DNA from: Pedobacter sp. Leaf216
GTDB lineage: Bacteria > Bacteroidota > Bacteroidia > Sphingobacteriales > Sphingobacteriaceae
DNA: 64,000 nt
NCBI RefSeq assembly: GCF_001421515.1
Contig: NZ_LMKM01000023.1
Location: 294,247 to 358,246, forward strand
Reading direction: 5' to 3'
The position numbers and the translations under genes were made by a program. Shown here piece after piece: positions 36,802 to 46,428 of this stretch. The notes beneath the pieces were generated by a model. The model ran no database searches, was not told the DNA's origin, and saw only the letters and a list, made by a program, of their open reading frames with translations. How positions within the stretch are numbered: position 1 is the stretch's first letter; every line of letters begins with the position of its first letter.

Positions 36802-39800
36802 CTAAAAAGTAAGTTTAATACCAAGGTTATAAGTTCTTGCCAATGGGTAGTTTCCATAATCTACACCAGGTGCAAGGTTGTTGCCTACGCTATAATCCAC
36901 CTCAGGATTATAACCTTTATAATCGGTTATGGTAAAGGCGTTATCTACACTGGCATAAACGCGGATATTGCTCACCTTAAGCGCATTGGCCAATTGTTTT
37001 GGAAAACTGTAACCCAAAGTAATATTGGTACACCTAAAGTAAGATCCATCCTGAATATAGAAAGATGATAAACGGGTGCTGTTACTTTGTGTACCTGCAC
37101 GCGATGCACGATAGTTTAAACCACTGCCGGGATTAGCTTCATTTCTGTAACGATCGGCAACCTCTACATATTGGTTTCCTGAGCCTTCAAAGTTGTACAG
37201 GTAATAATCCTGTCCATCTAAAACCTGGTTCCCATAAGATCCATTGAAAGATGCCCTCAAATCGAACGCTTTGTAAGAGGTATTTAAGGCAAAACCATAG
37301 GTGAATTTTGCATATGGTGTACCAATTACTGTTTTATCAGCATCATTTACAATACCATTACCATCGGTATCCTGAAAGTATAAATCGCCGATTTTGGCCG
37401 GGTTTGTAGAAGAAGCAGATGGCGCAACCTTACCCAAATTATCGGCAGTAATCCTACCCAGCACCTTAAAACCATAAAACATACCAATTGGCTGCCCTTC
37501 TTGTGTAACGTGTGTAATGTACGAACGCTCCGCACCTGCTGTAAATATGGTACTGTTACCACCCATATTTAAAACCTTGTTCCGGTTTGCAGCAATGTTT
37601 CCACTTAAGCCAAAGGTAAAATCTTCGTTCTGGATAATTTTGCCATCAACCTGCAAATCGAAACCCTTGTTACGCACCCTGCTGTTACTCAGATTGGTTA
37701 GTACGGATGAAGTGCCGGCAATGGCCGAAAGCGGCTGGTTAAACAATAAGTTGAAAGAATAACTCAGGTAATAATTCGCCATGATTGAAACACGGTTTTT
37801 GAACAGACTGATATCGGTACCGAAGTTAAACTGAGAGGTAGATTCCCATCCTAATCCCTTATCCTGAATACTGGCTGGCCAAATGGCGGTAGAAATTGCA
37901 CTCCCGAAAACTGCACCACCCGGTGCGGTTAGCTCTTGCTGTGTGCGGTAATCCTGTATGCTGTTATTGCCGCTTAAGCCCCAGCTTGCCCTTAGTTTAA
38001 CTCTTGATTGTCCGCCCAAAAAGTTATTGTAAAAACTTTCGTCAGATAAATTCCAACCCGCAGCGATTGATGGGAACACACCGTATTTATTTAACGGACC
38101 AAACCTCGAGGAACCATCACGACGGAAGGAACCGGTTAAAAAGTATTTGCCCGCATAATTATAGCTGAAACGGCCAAAATAAGAAAGTAAAGTGGTAACT
38201 GTTTTGCCTGTTCTGTTACGGTCTAAAGTAAAAAACCCGGCATCAGCTCCTTTATCTGTAATTTCACCTATATAATCATTTTGGAAACCGCTTGCTGCTA
38301 CCCTGATCTGATCGCTCGATGTATGCTGTGCAGAGTAACCTCCTAAAACATCTATGCTGTGCTTACCAAAAGTTTTGTTGTAATTTAAAGTAAACTCTGC
38401 CAATTGATCTACCTGACTAAGCGTTTGCGCAATTGCATTTGCCGCCCTTATTGATTCAGGAGAATAAGGAGCCGTATTGCCACTACTTAAGCTTGTAGGC
38501 AAATAATAATCGTATTTCTCGTTGTAGGTTTGTGTACCTAAGTTAGCCTTAAAATTAAGTCCATCTAAAATGGTGTAAGTAGCATTGGCATTATAATTAC
38601 TCCTGTTGCTCTTTCTGGTGATTTTTAGTTGCTCAACCGTTGCCAAAGGATTTTCTGGATTCTGAATACCGTATTGAGAAGCCAGTGCCCCCATTCCAAA
38701 CTGAACAGGATTTCCGTTTGCATCTCTTGCAGGCAGAAAAGGCAGATAAATTAATGCCGACATCATCGGACTTAAGTTATAACGTCCTTCCTGTACCTCT
38801 CTGTTATCGTTTTTTGTGTAAGCAATGTTTGCACCAACACGCAAACGCTCGCTCACTTTACCATCGATATTACCCCTAAAGTTGGTTACCTTTTGGTTGG
38901 TGTTCGTTACTATACCATCATTGTTCTGATAACCACCGCTTAAAAAGTATTTTACATCTTTGGTACCGCCAGAAAATGAAAGATTATGGCGTTGAAAAAC
39001 TGCATTGCGGTAAAGTTCGTCCTGCCAATCGGTATTGTAGGCAGCAGGGATGGCCTGTTGTGTACTAAAATTATAAAGATCAGCCGGAATGCTTACACTA
39101 CTTCCATTACCTACATTCGTAATACGCGTAGCGTTGCTATCACCAAACATGGAGTCGTTCCAGGTTTTGCCCGCATTTACCCATAAATCTTTATAGGCAT
39201 TGTTACGCCCGTCAATTAACAGCTGGATAAACTGGTTGGCATCCAATAATTTTACTTTTTTAGCCAACTGAGAAATACCACCCTGAACATCGTACTCAAA
39301 CTTTCCTTTCCCATCGGCACCTCTTTTAGTGGTAATTAGCACAACCCCACCCGATGCTCTTGAACCATAAATGGCAGCAGAAGCCGCATCCTTTAAAATG
39401 TCGATGGTTTCAATATCCTCCGGATTGATGGATACATTGTTTCCTGCCGGATAACCATCAATTACATATAAAGGCTCGGAACTGGCGTTGATTGAACCAA
39501 CACCCCTTACCCTTATTTTGGTACCCGAGTATGGCGCACCACTGGTTTGCGATACCTGCACACCAGCAACCTTTCCAACCAGTGCCTGGCCAACAGTAGG
39601 CGATGTAAGGTTCATTTCGCTGGCTTTAACACTGCTGATGGCTCCGGTTACATCAGCTTTTCTAATTTTTTGGTAACCAATGGCTACAACCTCATTAAGG
39701 GTATTGCTGCTTTCTTTTAAAATAACATTGACATTGGAGCGGCCGTTAACCACAACTTCCTGATTATCATAACCGATATAAGTAAATACCAATATGGAAC

Positions 39801-40074
39801 CATCCTCTACATTAATGGAGTATTTACCATTTGGATCGGTAACGGTTGTTTTTTTCGTTTTCTTTTCAAAAACACTTACACCAGGTAAAGGTTGGTTATT
39901 TTGATCGGTAACTGTTCCGCTTACGGTGGCAAATGCCTTATTTTGCAAGCCAGAAACAGCCACATTATGGTTTATTGCTATTGCACCGGAATTACAGATG
40001 GCCAGTAAGCCTAAAGGCAAAAGCAATTTCCTGCAAGCACTTTTAATACTTGCGGTAAAAAAAAATGATGTCAT
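36802..40074 (-). CDS. SusC/RagA-type TonB-dependent transporter (second pair)
   Basis: 1090 residues. A carboxypeptidase-like domain (SGTVTDQNNQPLPGVSVFEK), then the plug (VVAIGYQKIRKADVTGAISS, RGVGSINASSEPLYVIDG) and a barrel ending RTYNLGIKLTF. The N-terminus has an unusually long Ala/Gly-rich signal region. Divergent from the YdcF-type gene at 40395. It may belong to the same uronic-acid locus, with the HTCS at 30567-34613 between the two pairs, or be an independent importer. Confidence 0.94.
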   Translation of the reverse strand: MTSFFFTASIKSACRKLLLPLGLLAICNSGAIAINHNVAVSGLQNKAFATVSGTVTDQNNQPLPGVSVFEKKTKKTTVTDPNGKYSINVEDGSILVFTYIGYDNQEVVVNGRSNVNVILKESSNTLNEVVAIGYQKIRKADVTGAISSVKASEMNLTSPTVGQALVGKVAGVQVSQTSGAPYSGTKIRVRGVGSINASSEPLYVIDGYPAGNNVSINPEDIETIDILKDAASAAIYGSRASGGVVLITTKRGADGKGKFEYDVQGGISQLAKKVKLLDANQFIQLLIDGRNNAYKDLWVNAGKTWNDSMFGDSNATRITNVGNGSSVSIPADLYNFSTQQAIPAAYNTDWQDELYRNAVFQRHNLSFSGGTKDVKYFLSGGYQNNDGIVTNTNQKVTNFRGNIDGKVSERLRVGANIAYTKNDNREVQEGRYNLSPMMSALIYLPFLPARDANGNPVQFGMGALASQYGIQNPENPLATVEQLKITRKSNRSNYNANATYTILDGLNFKANLGTQTYNEKYDYYLPTSLSSGNTAPYSPESIRAANAIAQTLSQVDQLAEFTLNYNKTFGKHSIDVLGGYSAQHTSSDQIRVAASGFQNDYIGEITDKGADAGFFTLDRNRTGKTVTTLLSYFGRFSYNYAGKYFLTGSFRRDGSSRFGPLNKYGVFPSIAAGWNLSDESFYNNFLGGQSRVKLRASWGLSGNNSIQDYRTQQELTAPGGAVFGSAISTAIWPASIQDKGLGWESTSQFNFGTDISLFKNRVSIMANYYLSYSFNLLFNQPLSAIAGTSSVLTNLSNSRVRNKGFDLQVDGKIIQNEDFTFGLSGNIAANRNKVLNMGGNSTIFTAGAERSYITHVTQEGQPIGMFYGFKVLGRITADNLGKVAPSASSTNPAKIGDLYFQDTDGNGIVNDADKTVIGTPYAKFTYGFALNTSYKAFDLRASFNGSYGNQVLDGQDYYLYNFEGSGNQYVEVADRYRNEANPGSGLNYRASRAGTQSNSTRLSSFYIQDGSYFRCTNITLGYSFPKQLANALKVSNIRVYASVDNAFTITDYKGYNPEVDYSVGNNLAPGVDYGNYPLARTYNLGIKLTF

Positions 40075-40394
40075 CTTTTTGTTCTTAGTAATGGTTTTGA
40101 ATTATAATTGGGATTTTGTTTTAAGTAGATTGTAGATGTTCACATTTACATAGGCTGATCCTTTTAAGGTTAACGAGTAATTTCTTGAGCGTTCTACAGC
40201 CGCAAAAGTATAGCTGTACTTTTAACACTATGTATCCCTGATGTTAACTCTTTACACCAAACAACACAGGTACTTTAAATTAATATTAAGGACGGTAAAC
40301 AGCTCCTAAATCGGTTTACTATAGGTCAAAGTATAACAACCTCTTAATGTTTCTTTAATGGCTGAAGTTTAACTTTGCTTCCAAAATTGTTCGA
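40075..40394. other. Divergent intergenic region upstream of second SusC
   Basis: 320 bp without a gene. It carries an exact -7 box TACTTTTG (minus strand, 40203-40210), which would give susC a leader of about 130 nt, and an inverted repeat GGTAAAC/GTTTAC at 40296-40320 that could be an operator. No copy of the direct repeats of the 30.4-kb region was seen. Confidence 0.4.
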
Positions 40395-41642
40395 ATGAAA
40401 TTCCTTTATCCGCTTTTAGTAGTCTGCCTGTTCTGTCAAGGCTTATCTGCACAGGATCTGCCAAAACAGTCTTATCAGTTAACCAAGACCAGAAATGAAG
40501 TACAGTACAAAAATTATTACCTGCTTACGCTTTTCCAGCAATTGCCCGGGCTACGCAAAATGCTCAGCACAGATACAGCGCTTAACAAGCGCTACAACTT
40601 AAAAACAGAACAAGTAAACGAAGCAGTTAAAACCTGCAAAACAGATATTGCCTGTTATGCCAGGGCTTTAAAGTTTACCGATGCGGAAATTACGAGTATC
40701 GGGAACCGGTTGGCCTTGCTCTATACCGAAAATAATCTATTGGGGAGTTTGGTAAAAAACCATCTCATCCCCTCAGGTTGTTATGCCATGTTAGCCAAAG
40801 AACAACACAAAACCCTTTTAATTAAAGCCTGGGAACAAGATGCTCATGCCATTAATTATGCAATTGGTGTTTATATAGAGGGAAACAAACCCAATTACCC
40901 GAAAATAGACTCAATCAGCTTTAATTTAAAGGATAAAGAGTTTGCAGAACTAACCTCAGCCAATGCATGGTTATCCTTACAAAACAATAATAAGCTTTTT
41001 TTCGAACCCGAGATGGCATTTGCGTTGGAAGCATTAGAACTAAATGAACGCGATGATGCCGCCGATTACGAGCCAATGGCCAAAGGTGTAAATCTTGCCG
41101 CCATTAACCAGATCAAAAAAACAGATTGGAAGAAATATCCTTACAGCGTAATCCTGGTGCCGGGCGCTGGTCCAGAGGAAAGAGAGGTTGCACTTAGCCC
41201 TGGCGGAATGATCCGTTGCCGCTTAGCGGCAATACAGTATAAAAAAGGCGTAGCGCCATTTATCGTGGTATCGGGCGGTCGCGTTCACCCTTATAAAACC
41301 AAATTCAGCGAAGCTTACGAAATGAAGAAGTTTTTAATGAAAACCCTTCAGATACCCGAAAGCCACATTATTATAGAGCCCCATGCCCGCCATACCACCA
41401 CCAACCTGCGTAACTGTGCCAGACTGATGTTCAGATACGGGATACCGGTAGATAAACCCGGTTTAGCCTGTACCGTAAAATCGCAGAGTTATTATATCAC
41501 CGATATTCTGCTCCAACGCTGTAAAAAAGAGCTTGGCTATTACCCTTATAAAAATGGAAAACGTTTAAGCGATACCGAGTCAGAATTCTACTTAAATACA
41601 ACATCCTTACAAATAGATTTTGATGAACCTTTAGATCCTTAG
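40395..41642 (+). CDS. YdcF/SanA-family (DUF218) protein
   Basis: 415 residues with a signal peptide (FLYPLLVVCLFCQGLSAQ). The C-terminal half is a DUF218 domain: YSVILVPGAGPEEREV, PFIVVSGGRVHPYKTKFSEA, and IIIEPHARHTTTNLRNCARL. The N-terminal 200 residues are an added helical part of unknown function. YdcF-like proteins are linked to envelope polysaccharide or peptidoglycan metabolism. In an operon with the next gene (3-bp gap). Confidence 0.85.
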   Translation: MKFLYPLLVVCLFCQGLSAQDLPKQSYQLTKTRNEVQYKNYYLLTLFQQLPGLRKMLSTDTALNKRYNLKTEQVNEAVKTCKTDIACYARALKFTDAEITSIGNRLALLYTENNLLGSLVKNHLIPSGCYAMLAKEQHKTLLIKAWEQDAHAINYAIGVYIEGNKPNYPKIDSISFNLKDKEFAELTSANAWLSLQNNNKLFFEPEMAFALEALELNERDDAADYEPMAKGVNLAAINQIKKTDWKKYPYSVILVPGAGPEEREVALSPGGMIRCRLAAIQYKKGVAPFIVVSGGRVHPYKTKFSEAYEMKKFLMKTLQIPESHIIIEPHARHTTTNLRNCARLMFRYGIPVDKPGLACTVKSQSYYITDILLQRCKKELGYYPYKNGKRLSDTESEFYLNTTSLQIDFDEPLDP

Positions 41643-41645
41643 TAT

Positions 41646-42521
41646 ATGAAAACATTAAACCCAATCCTGGTGTTGATCGTGATGTTTTTTGTGGGCAGAT
41701 ACAACAATAGAGATGGAAAAATTACCAAAACAATTACAGTTGATTCACTAGGCGCCTGCCAGGGTATTTCTTATCAGAATGGACGGTATTTTCTTTACGG
41801 CGATAGAGAAGTGGGTGTTATGCGAGGGTATAAGCTCCAGAAAGACTCGTTGATTTACCAGCATCAAGAATACAGGTTCACCATTAAAGGCGAAAATATC
41901 ATCAAACATCCCACTGGTATTGCTTACCACAAGGGCTTACCCACATTTGTGGGTAATTCGGTAAAGCAAAATGCAGAAGGTACGGTGTGGAAAGCGGTGA
42001 TAAACTGTATCAACTGGCAAGGTTTTTTAAAGACGAAAACATTGGATGGGAATTTGTTTAAAACCATTGAAGATGATGCCTGTATCCAGGGTACGCGACC
42101 AGAATATGTAAATTATAAAGGGAAGTGGTTTGTCGCAACAGCCGATTATGGAAATAAAGCCAATGAGGTGCGTTTGTACAATCCCGCAGCTTTATCAAAA
42201 GCCAATAAAACAAGTGAAAAGGGCATCCTCTTTAAAAAATTCACCTGCTCACCATGGGTACAGAACTTACATTATATTGCTGATAAAGGCATTTTGGTTT
42301 TAATCCAGAACCAAATTGAAGGACGCAAATGGAGACTGACCTTTGTAGATCTCGAAAAATCCATAATCAAAGGGCAAGAAGTTGTTTTAAACGTGATTGA
42401 TACCGACAAAGCGGATGAACTGGAAGGTTTCACCTTTACCAATAAGACTGAAAAAGGCATTGCCGTAAGCTCTTCACGCAAAAACAATGTGAGTTTTATG
42501 GACTTCGGGTTTGGCGGTTAG
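41646..42521 (+). CDS. Hypothetical secreted beta-propeller-like protein
   Basis: 291 residues. N-terminal hydrophobic stretch (PILVLIVMFFVG) may be a signal peptide. The sequence is beta-rich with repeating NVRLY/YFLYGD-type strands and a late DELEGFTFTNKTEKG, which suggests a propeller related to SdiA-regulated or esterase-like proteins. Family not certain. It is cotranscribed with the YdcF-type gene. Confidence 0.65.
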   Translation: MKTLNPILVLIVMFFVGRYNNRDGKITKTITVDSLGACQGISYQNGRYFLYGDREVGVMRGYKLQKDSLIYQHQEYRFTIKGENIIKHPTGIAYHKGLPTFVGNSVKQNAEGTVWKAVINCINWQGFLKTKTLDGNLFKTIEDDACIQGTRPEYVNYKGKWFVATADYGNKANEVRLYNPAALSKANKTSEKGILFKKFTCSPWVQNLHYIADKGILVLIQNQIEGRKWRLTFVDLEKSIIKGQEVVLNVIDTDKADELEGFTFTNKTEKGIAVSSSRKNNVSFMDFGFGG

Positions 42522-43355
42522 CGCTAAGTGACAAGCCCAACAATTAAATAATTTGCGAATAGTCTGGTGCGAAGCGATAGCACAGCACTACCATGGTACA
42601 CCATCTTATCTGTTGGTGTTTCACCGACCGAAATTGTACCTTCAGAATTAGAAAATGAAAGGCTTGTGGTTTTTGGCGGTATGCAGTCCCGTCATCGCGT
42701 ATTCCGATGAAGGATCGGAACCGCTGCTATCGGGTTTATAAACCAGGGGTTGTGCACACTGCAACCTCAAAAATATAACACTGCCTTAGCCATTTAGCTC
42801 CGGTTGAAGCGTTACCCTACAGCAACGAGGTACGAGGAAGCGAAGCGTAAAAGCAAAAAACGGGAAGAAACTTAATGTATTGTACAGCCCCCGCGCTCCA
42901 AATACTAAAAATCTATTCATTATCTTATCGGTTGGTGTCTCACCGACCGAAATATATAATTTATATATTCTTAGAAAATGAGCAGACTGTGTTTCTTGGC
43001 GGTTTGCTGTCCCGCTCATTCGCTATAGCTCCGATGAAAAATCGGAGGCTGCCGCTGCTATCGGGTTTATAAACCAGGGGTTGTGCACACTGCAACATCA
43101 TAAATATAATACTGCCTTGGCCATTTAGCACCGGTTGAAGCGTTACCCTGCAGCAAAGAGGTACGAGGAAGCGAAGCGTAAAAGCAAAAAACGGGAAGAA
43201 ACTTCAGGTATTGTACAGCCACCGCGCTCCAAATACTAAAAATCTATTCATTACAACAGATTTCCCCTTACCGAAAAAACTATACAGCCCCCTTCTTTAC
43301 TTTCCTTTTACACATCTTCGCCGTATCTTTATGTAATTAAAAAAAGGAAAGATAT
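42522..43355. other. Gene-free repeat block upstream of msrA
   Basis: 834 bp filled mostly by the two tandem 0.32-kb units. Small frames over it are artefacts of the repeats. Close to msrA, a TATCTTTA at about 43323 may serve as a -7 box. Confidence 0.5.
42603..43253. repeat. Two tandem copies of a 0.32-kb interspersed repeat
   Basis: Copy A (about 42603-42921) and copy B (42922-43253) are offset by about 319 bp. Shared landmarks: ATCTTATC-GTTGGTG, a CCGATGAA-ATCGG hairpin, CGGGTTTATAAACCAGGGG, GAAGCGTTACCCT-CAGCAA, CGAGGAAGCGAAGCG and CTCCAAATACTAAAAATC. A diverged core lies inverted at 19951-20022. No coding frame is conserved, so this looks like an interspersed repeat, perhaps one with RNA structure. 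Confidence 0.85.
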
Positions 43356-43844
43356 ATGAATACTGAAAAAGCCATTCTTGCAGGCGGCTGCTTTTGGGGA
43401 GTAGAAGAACTGATCCGTCATTACCCTGGCGTTATCTCAACTGTTGTTGGATATACTGGTGGTGATGTTCCCAATGCCACTTACCGGAATCATGGCACAC
43501 ATGCCGAAGCGATTGAAGTTACCTTTGATCCGACTGTTTTAACTTACCGTCAATTATTAGAATACTTCTTCCAGATCCACGACCCAAGCACCCGCAACAG
43601 ACAAGGAAACGATGTGGGAGCCTCTTACCGCTCAGCTATTTTTTTCAATAACGAAGAACAGGAAAAAACCGCAAATGAACTAATCTCAGAATTGGACGCT
43701 TCTGGAAAATGGCCAGGCAAAATTGTAACCGAAGTAGTACCTGAAACCGATTTCTGGAACGCAGAAGAAGAACACCAGGATTATTTGCAGAAAAACCCTT
43801 ACGGTTATACTTGTCACTTCGAAAGACCAGACTGGAAATTGTAG
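43356..43844 (+). CDS. msrA: Peptide-methionine (S)-S-oxide reductase
   Basis: 162 residues. The catalytic motif GGCFWGVEEL (Cys12) is at the N-terminus, followed by GYTGG, and the C-terminus has the HQDYLQKNP region of MsrA. It repairs methionine sulfoxide in proteins with thioredoxin. No signal peptide, so cytoplasmic. Single gene with a terminator after it. Confidence 0.96.
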   Translation: MNTEKAILAGGCFWGVEELIRHYPGVISTVVGYTGGDVPNATYRNHGTHAEAIEVTFDPTVLTYRQLLEYFFQIHDPSTRNRQGNDVGASYRSAIFFNNEEQEKTANELISELDASGKWPGKIVTEVVPETDFWNAEEEHQDYLQKNPYGYTCHFERPDWKL

Positions 43845-43868
43845 ACAATAATCCATCATAATAAACAA

Positions 43869-43893
43869 AATGGTCTGTGATAACACAAACCAC
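43869..43893. repeat. Single palindromic copy related to the 48.3-kb repeats
   Basis: AATGGTCTGTGATAACACAAACCACG is a slightly diverged form of the GGTCTGTGAGGACACAGACC unit seen three times at 48.27-48.48 kb. Confidence 0.55.
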
Positions 43894-43901
43894 GAAATAA
43901 A

Positions 43902-43943
43902 AAACAAAGAGGCAATTTCCTTTAGGAAATTGCCTCTTTGTTT
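43902..43943. terminator. Bidirectional terminator after msrA
   Basis: A 19-bp perfect stem AAACAAAGAGGCAATTTCC and its complement around the loop TTTA, with A/T tails on both sides. It separates msrA from the convergent phosphoesterase gene. Confidence 0.9.
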
Positions 43944-43964
43944 AAAGGAAGTTATGACTAACAA

Positions 43965-46406
43965 CTAATCATCATCATCTTTTTTCTTTTTCTCCAATAT
44001 CACAAAAGCGCTCCGCTTCGGTGCAGGCATTACCGATTGTTCGCCCTTAACCGATTTCCATACAACCTCATTTAAATCTAAATCTGGTGCAGAATCTTCT
44101 TTGGCAAAATTGAACATTTCAGAGCGTCTACTACTTTCGTTAACGGCTACGTTTCTCGTATCTAAATCGATAAGCGGTTGTATTACAGTATAAGGTGTAA
44201 AATCAGGCTTGGAAGTAAAACATTCGTAAAGCGGCATTGCGGCAGCATCGTACTGGCTCATTGGCGGCAAACCCAAAATAAGTTCCATGGTTCTTAAAAA
44301 GCCTGAAGTAGAATACATCGTATGTACAGCGGTATTCCTTTTTACATATGGGCCAACCACATATGCCGGCGAACGGTGTGCATCCACATGGTCGGGACCG
44401 TTTTGCGCATCATCTTCCAAAATAAATACAACCGACTCTTTCCAGACTTTGCTATGCGATAAATGCTCCAATATACGGCCAACCGCCAAATCATTATCGG
44501 CTACCGCAGCCTGTGGTGAGTATTTTCCTTTCTTTTGTCCGCTGGTATGGTCATTGGATATTCTTAGCGTATTAAACTGAGGCACTGCGCCGGCTACCAA
44601 TAATGAATCGAAATCATGCGTCCAGGCATCTACCCGTACCTGATCTTTGATATCCATATCAAAACCTGGTGAAGCGGCACACATATGGCCCTGTAACGAT
44701 TTAATATTTGCTTTGCCATAGTCGCCAAACTCGCCATAACTGCGGTAGCTTATACCCGCACGCTGGCAATAATCCCATATAAAGCCACCTTTAGGGTAAG
44801 TAACCGGTCTGCCACCTTCAAATGTAGTGCTCCCGCCACGTGCCCCATAACTGGTTGGCCAGGTTTTTTCCACCACATCGGTTGCATAAGCGGCCATACT
44901 CCAGTTGTGTCCATCTGCGCTTACCTCTGCATCAACATAAAAATTATCAAGCAGCACATAATTATCGGCAAAGGCATGTTGGTTAGGTGTAATTTTTTTA
45001 CCAAACAATGTTAAGGTAGAATCGCCGTTTCCTTTAGGCATATCGCCAAGTACCTGATCATAAGTTCTGTTTTCTTTAATGATATAAAAAACGTGCTTAA
45101 TTGGTGATTTTTCTCCCTGCTTGCGCGGAATAGGATTTCCGGCTTCACCATCGGCAGTAATAGTCCTTTTATCAGTAAAGGGAGTATTGGCATATACCTG
45201 TTTTGTATATACTTTTAACTGCTCAGGCTTTGGTGCATCGATAAAAGATAAAGTTCCTTTAAACAAACCGGCAATATATTGTAGCCTGCTATTGGCCGTA
45301 CTGCCCATGTGGTAACCGCTATTGTCTACTTTAGATATCGGTTGTGGCCCTTGAGGATTGGCCATAGAGGTATTGCCCTTACCATTGGTAACCAAAATTT
45401 TTGAACCCAAAACCTTAACACTTGTAGGGTACCAACCTACCGGAACAAAGCCCTGGCTCTGGCTTACACCAGGTTTGCTTACGTCGAAAACGGCTAAACA
45501 GTTGTTATCGGCATTGGCGATATACAAGGTTTTTTCATTGCTGCTTAAAGCCAAACCGTTGGTAGTAGATCCCGTTAACTGGGTGGCATAAAGTGTAGTG
45601 GCAATGGTTTCGATTACCTTATTATTGGTAGTATTAATTACTGAAACCGTATTATCATTCGCGTTGGCTACAAAAAGTGTATTCCCCTTTTTATTAAGCA
45701 GGAGCTCATTCGGGTGATCGCCCACCGGAATAAGTTTGGTTATACTTTCTGTTGTTAAATCTACAACCGCAACAGATTTTCCTCCCCAAAGTGAAACATA
45801 GATTTTGCTTTCGTCAGTAGATAATACACAGCTATAAGCAATTGCCGGAAGCTGAATTTTTTTCAATATCTGCCGCTCAACAGGGTTGATTACATATAAA
45901 CTACTGTCTTCTTTTGTTACCGTGTAAAGTTTAGTATTGTTTCTGTTTACTACAATCCCGGCCGGACTGATTTTTCCTTTTGGCCAAATTGGACCCAACT
46001 TTATTGTATCGCTTTTTCCCAGTTTATTATTCTGGATATTAAAATCCAAAATCCAGTTATCGTTACCTCCAGAAGCATAAAGGTGTTTTTCATCTTTACT
46101 GAAAGCAATGCCGTACCACGATTTGCTGAGCACTTTTTCATCAATAATCTGTTCCGTTTTAGCATCAATAAGTTGCAGCGACTGGGTACTTTGCCCATTA
46201 TTGGTGATTGCCAGGTATTTGCCCGAAGCACTTAACTGCATATTTAAAGGCAAATCGCCCAACTGCAAAGAATGCCCCGCAGGACTTAATTTCCACCCAT
46301 TAGGCAGTAAAATCTGCTTGGTGCTTTCGTTTTTACCAGGCCATTGTGCAAATCCTTTTTGAATAAAAAGGAGCCCGAATAGGATTAATATATATGTTTT
46401 TTTCAT
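43965..46406 (-). CDS. YncE-type propeller fused to a phosphoesterase (alkaline phosphatase-like) domain
   Basis: 813 residues with a signal peptide (ILILFGLLFIQKGFAQ). The N-terminal half is a YVTN/YncE propeller with repeated NTLFVANANDNTVSVINTT-like strands. The C-terminal half is a phosphoesterase domain: KHVFYIIKENRTYDQVLGDM, ADNYVLLDNFYVDAEVSADG, EDDAQNGPDHVDAHRSP. Such fused proteins are found in Bacteroidota; the substrate is unknown. The protein ends in an odd Lys-Lys-Lys-Lys-Asp-Asp-Asp-Asp tail. Last gene of an operon with a barrel-like protein and a Tat metallophosphoesterase. Confidence 0.9.
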   Translation of the reverse strand: MKKTYILILFGLLFIQKGFAQWPGKNESTKQILLPNGWKLSPAGHSLQLGDLPLNMQLSASGKYLAITNNGQSTQSLQLIDAKTEQIIDEKVLSKSWYGIAFSKDEKHLYASGGNDNWILDFNIQNNKLGKSDTIKLGPIWPKGKISPAGIVVNRNNTKLYTVTKEDSSLYVINPVERQILKKIQLPAIAYSCVLSTDESKIYVSLWGGKSVAVVDLTTESITKLIPVGDHPNELLLNKKGNTLFVANANDNTVSVINTTNNKVIETIATTLYATQLTGSTTNGLALSSNEKTLYIANADNNCLAVFDVSKPGVSQSQGFVPVGWYPTSVKVLGSKILVTNGKGNTSMANPQGPQPISKVDNSGYHMGSTANSRLQYIAGLFKGTLSFIDAPKPEQLKVYTKQVYANTPFTDKRTITADGEAGNPIPRKQGEKSPIKHVFYIIKENRTYDQVLGDMPKGNGDSTLTLFGKKITPNQHAFADNYVLLDNFYVDAEVSADGHNWSMAAYATDVVEKTWPTSYGARGGSTTFEGGRPVTYPKGGFIWDYCQRAGISYRSYGEFGDYGKANIKSLQGHMCAASPGFDMDIKDQVRVDAWTHDFDSLLVAGAVPQFNTLRISNDHTSGQKKGKYSPQAAVADNDLAVGRILEHLSHSKVWKESVVFILEDDAQNGPDHVDAHRSPAYVVGPYVKRNTAVHTMYSTSGFLRTMELILGLPPMSQYDAAAMPLYECFTSKPDFTPYTVIQPLIDLDTRNVAVNESSRRSEMFNFAKEDSAPDLDLNEVVWKSVKGEQSVMPAPKRSAFVILEKKKKDDDD

Positions 46407-46428
46407 GTTGCGTATTGAATGTAAATTA

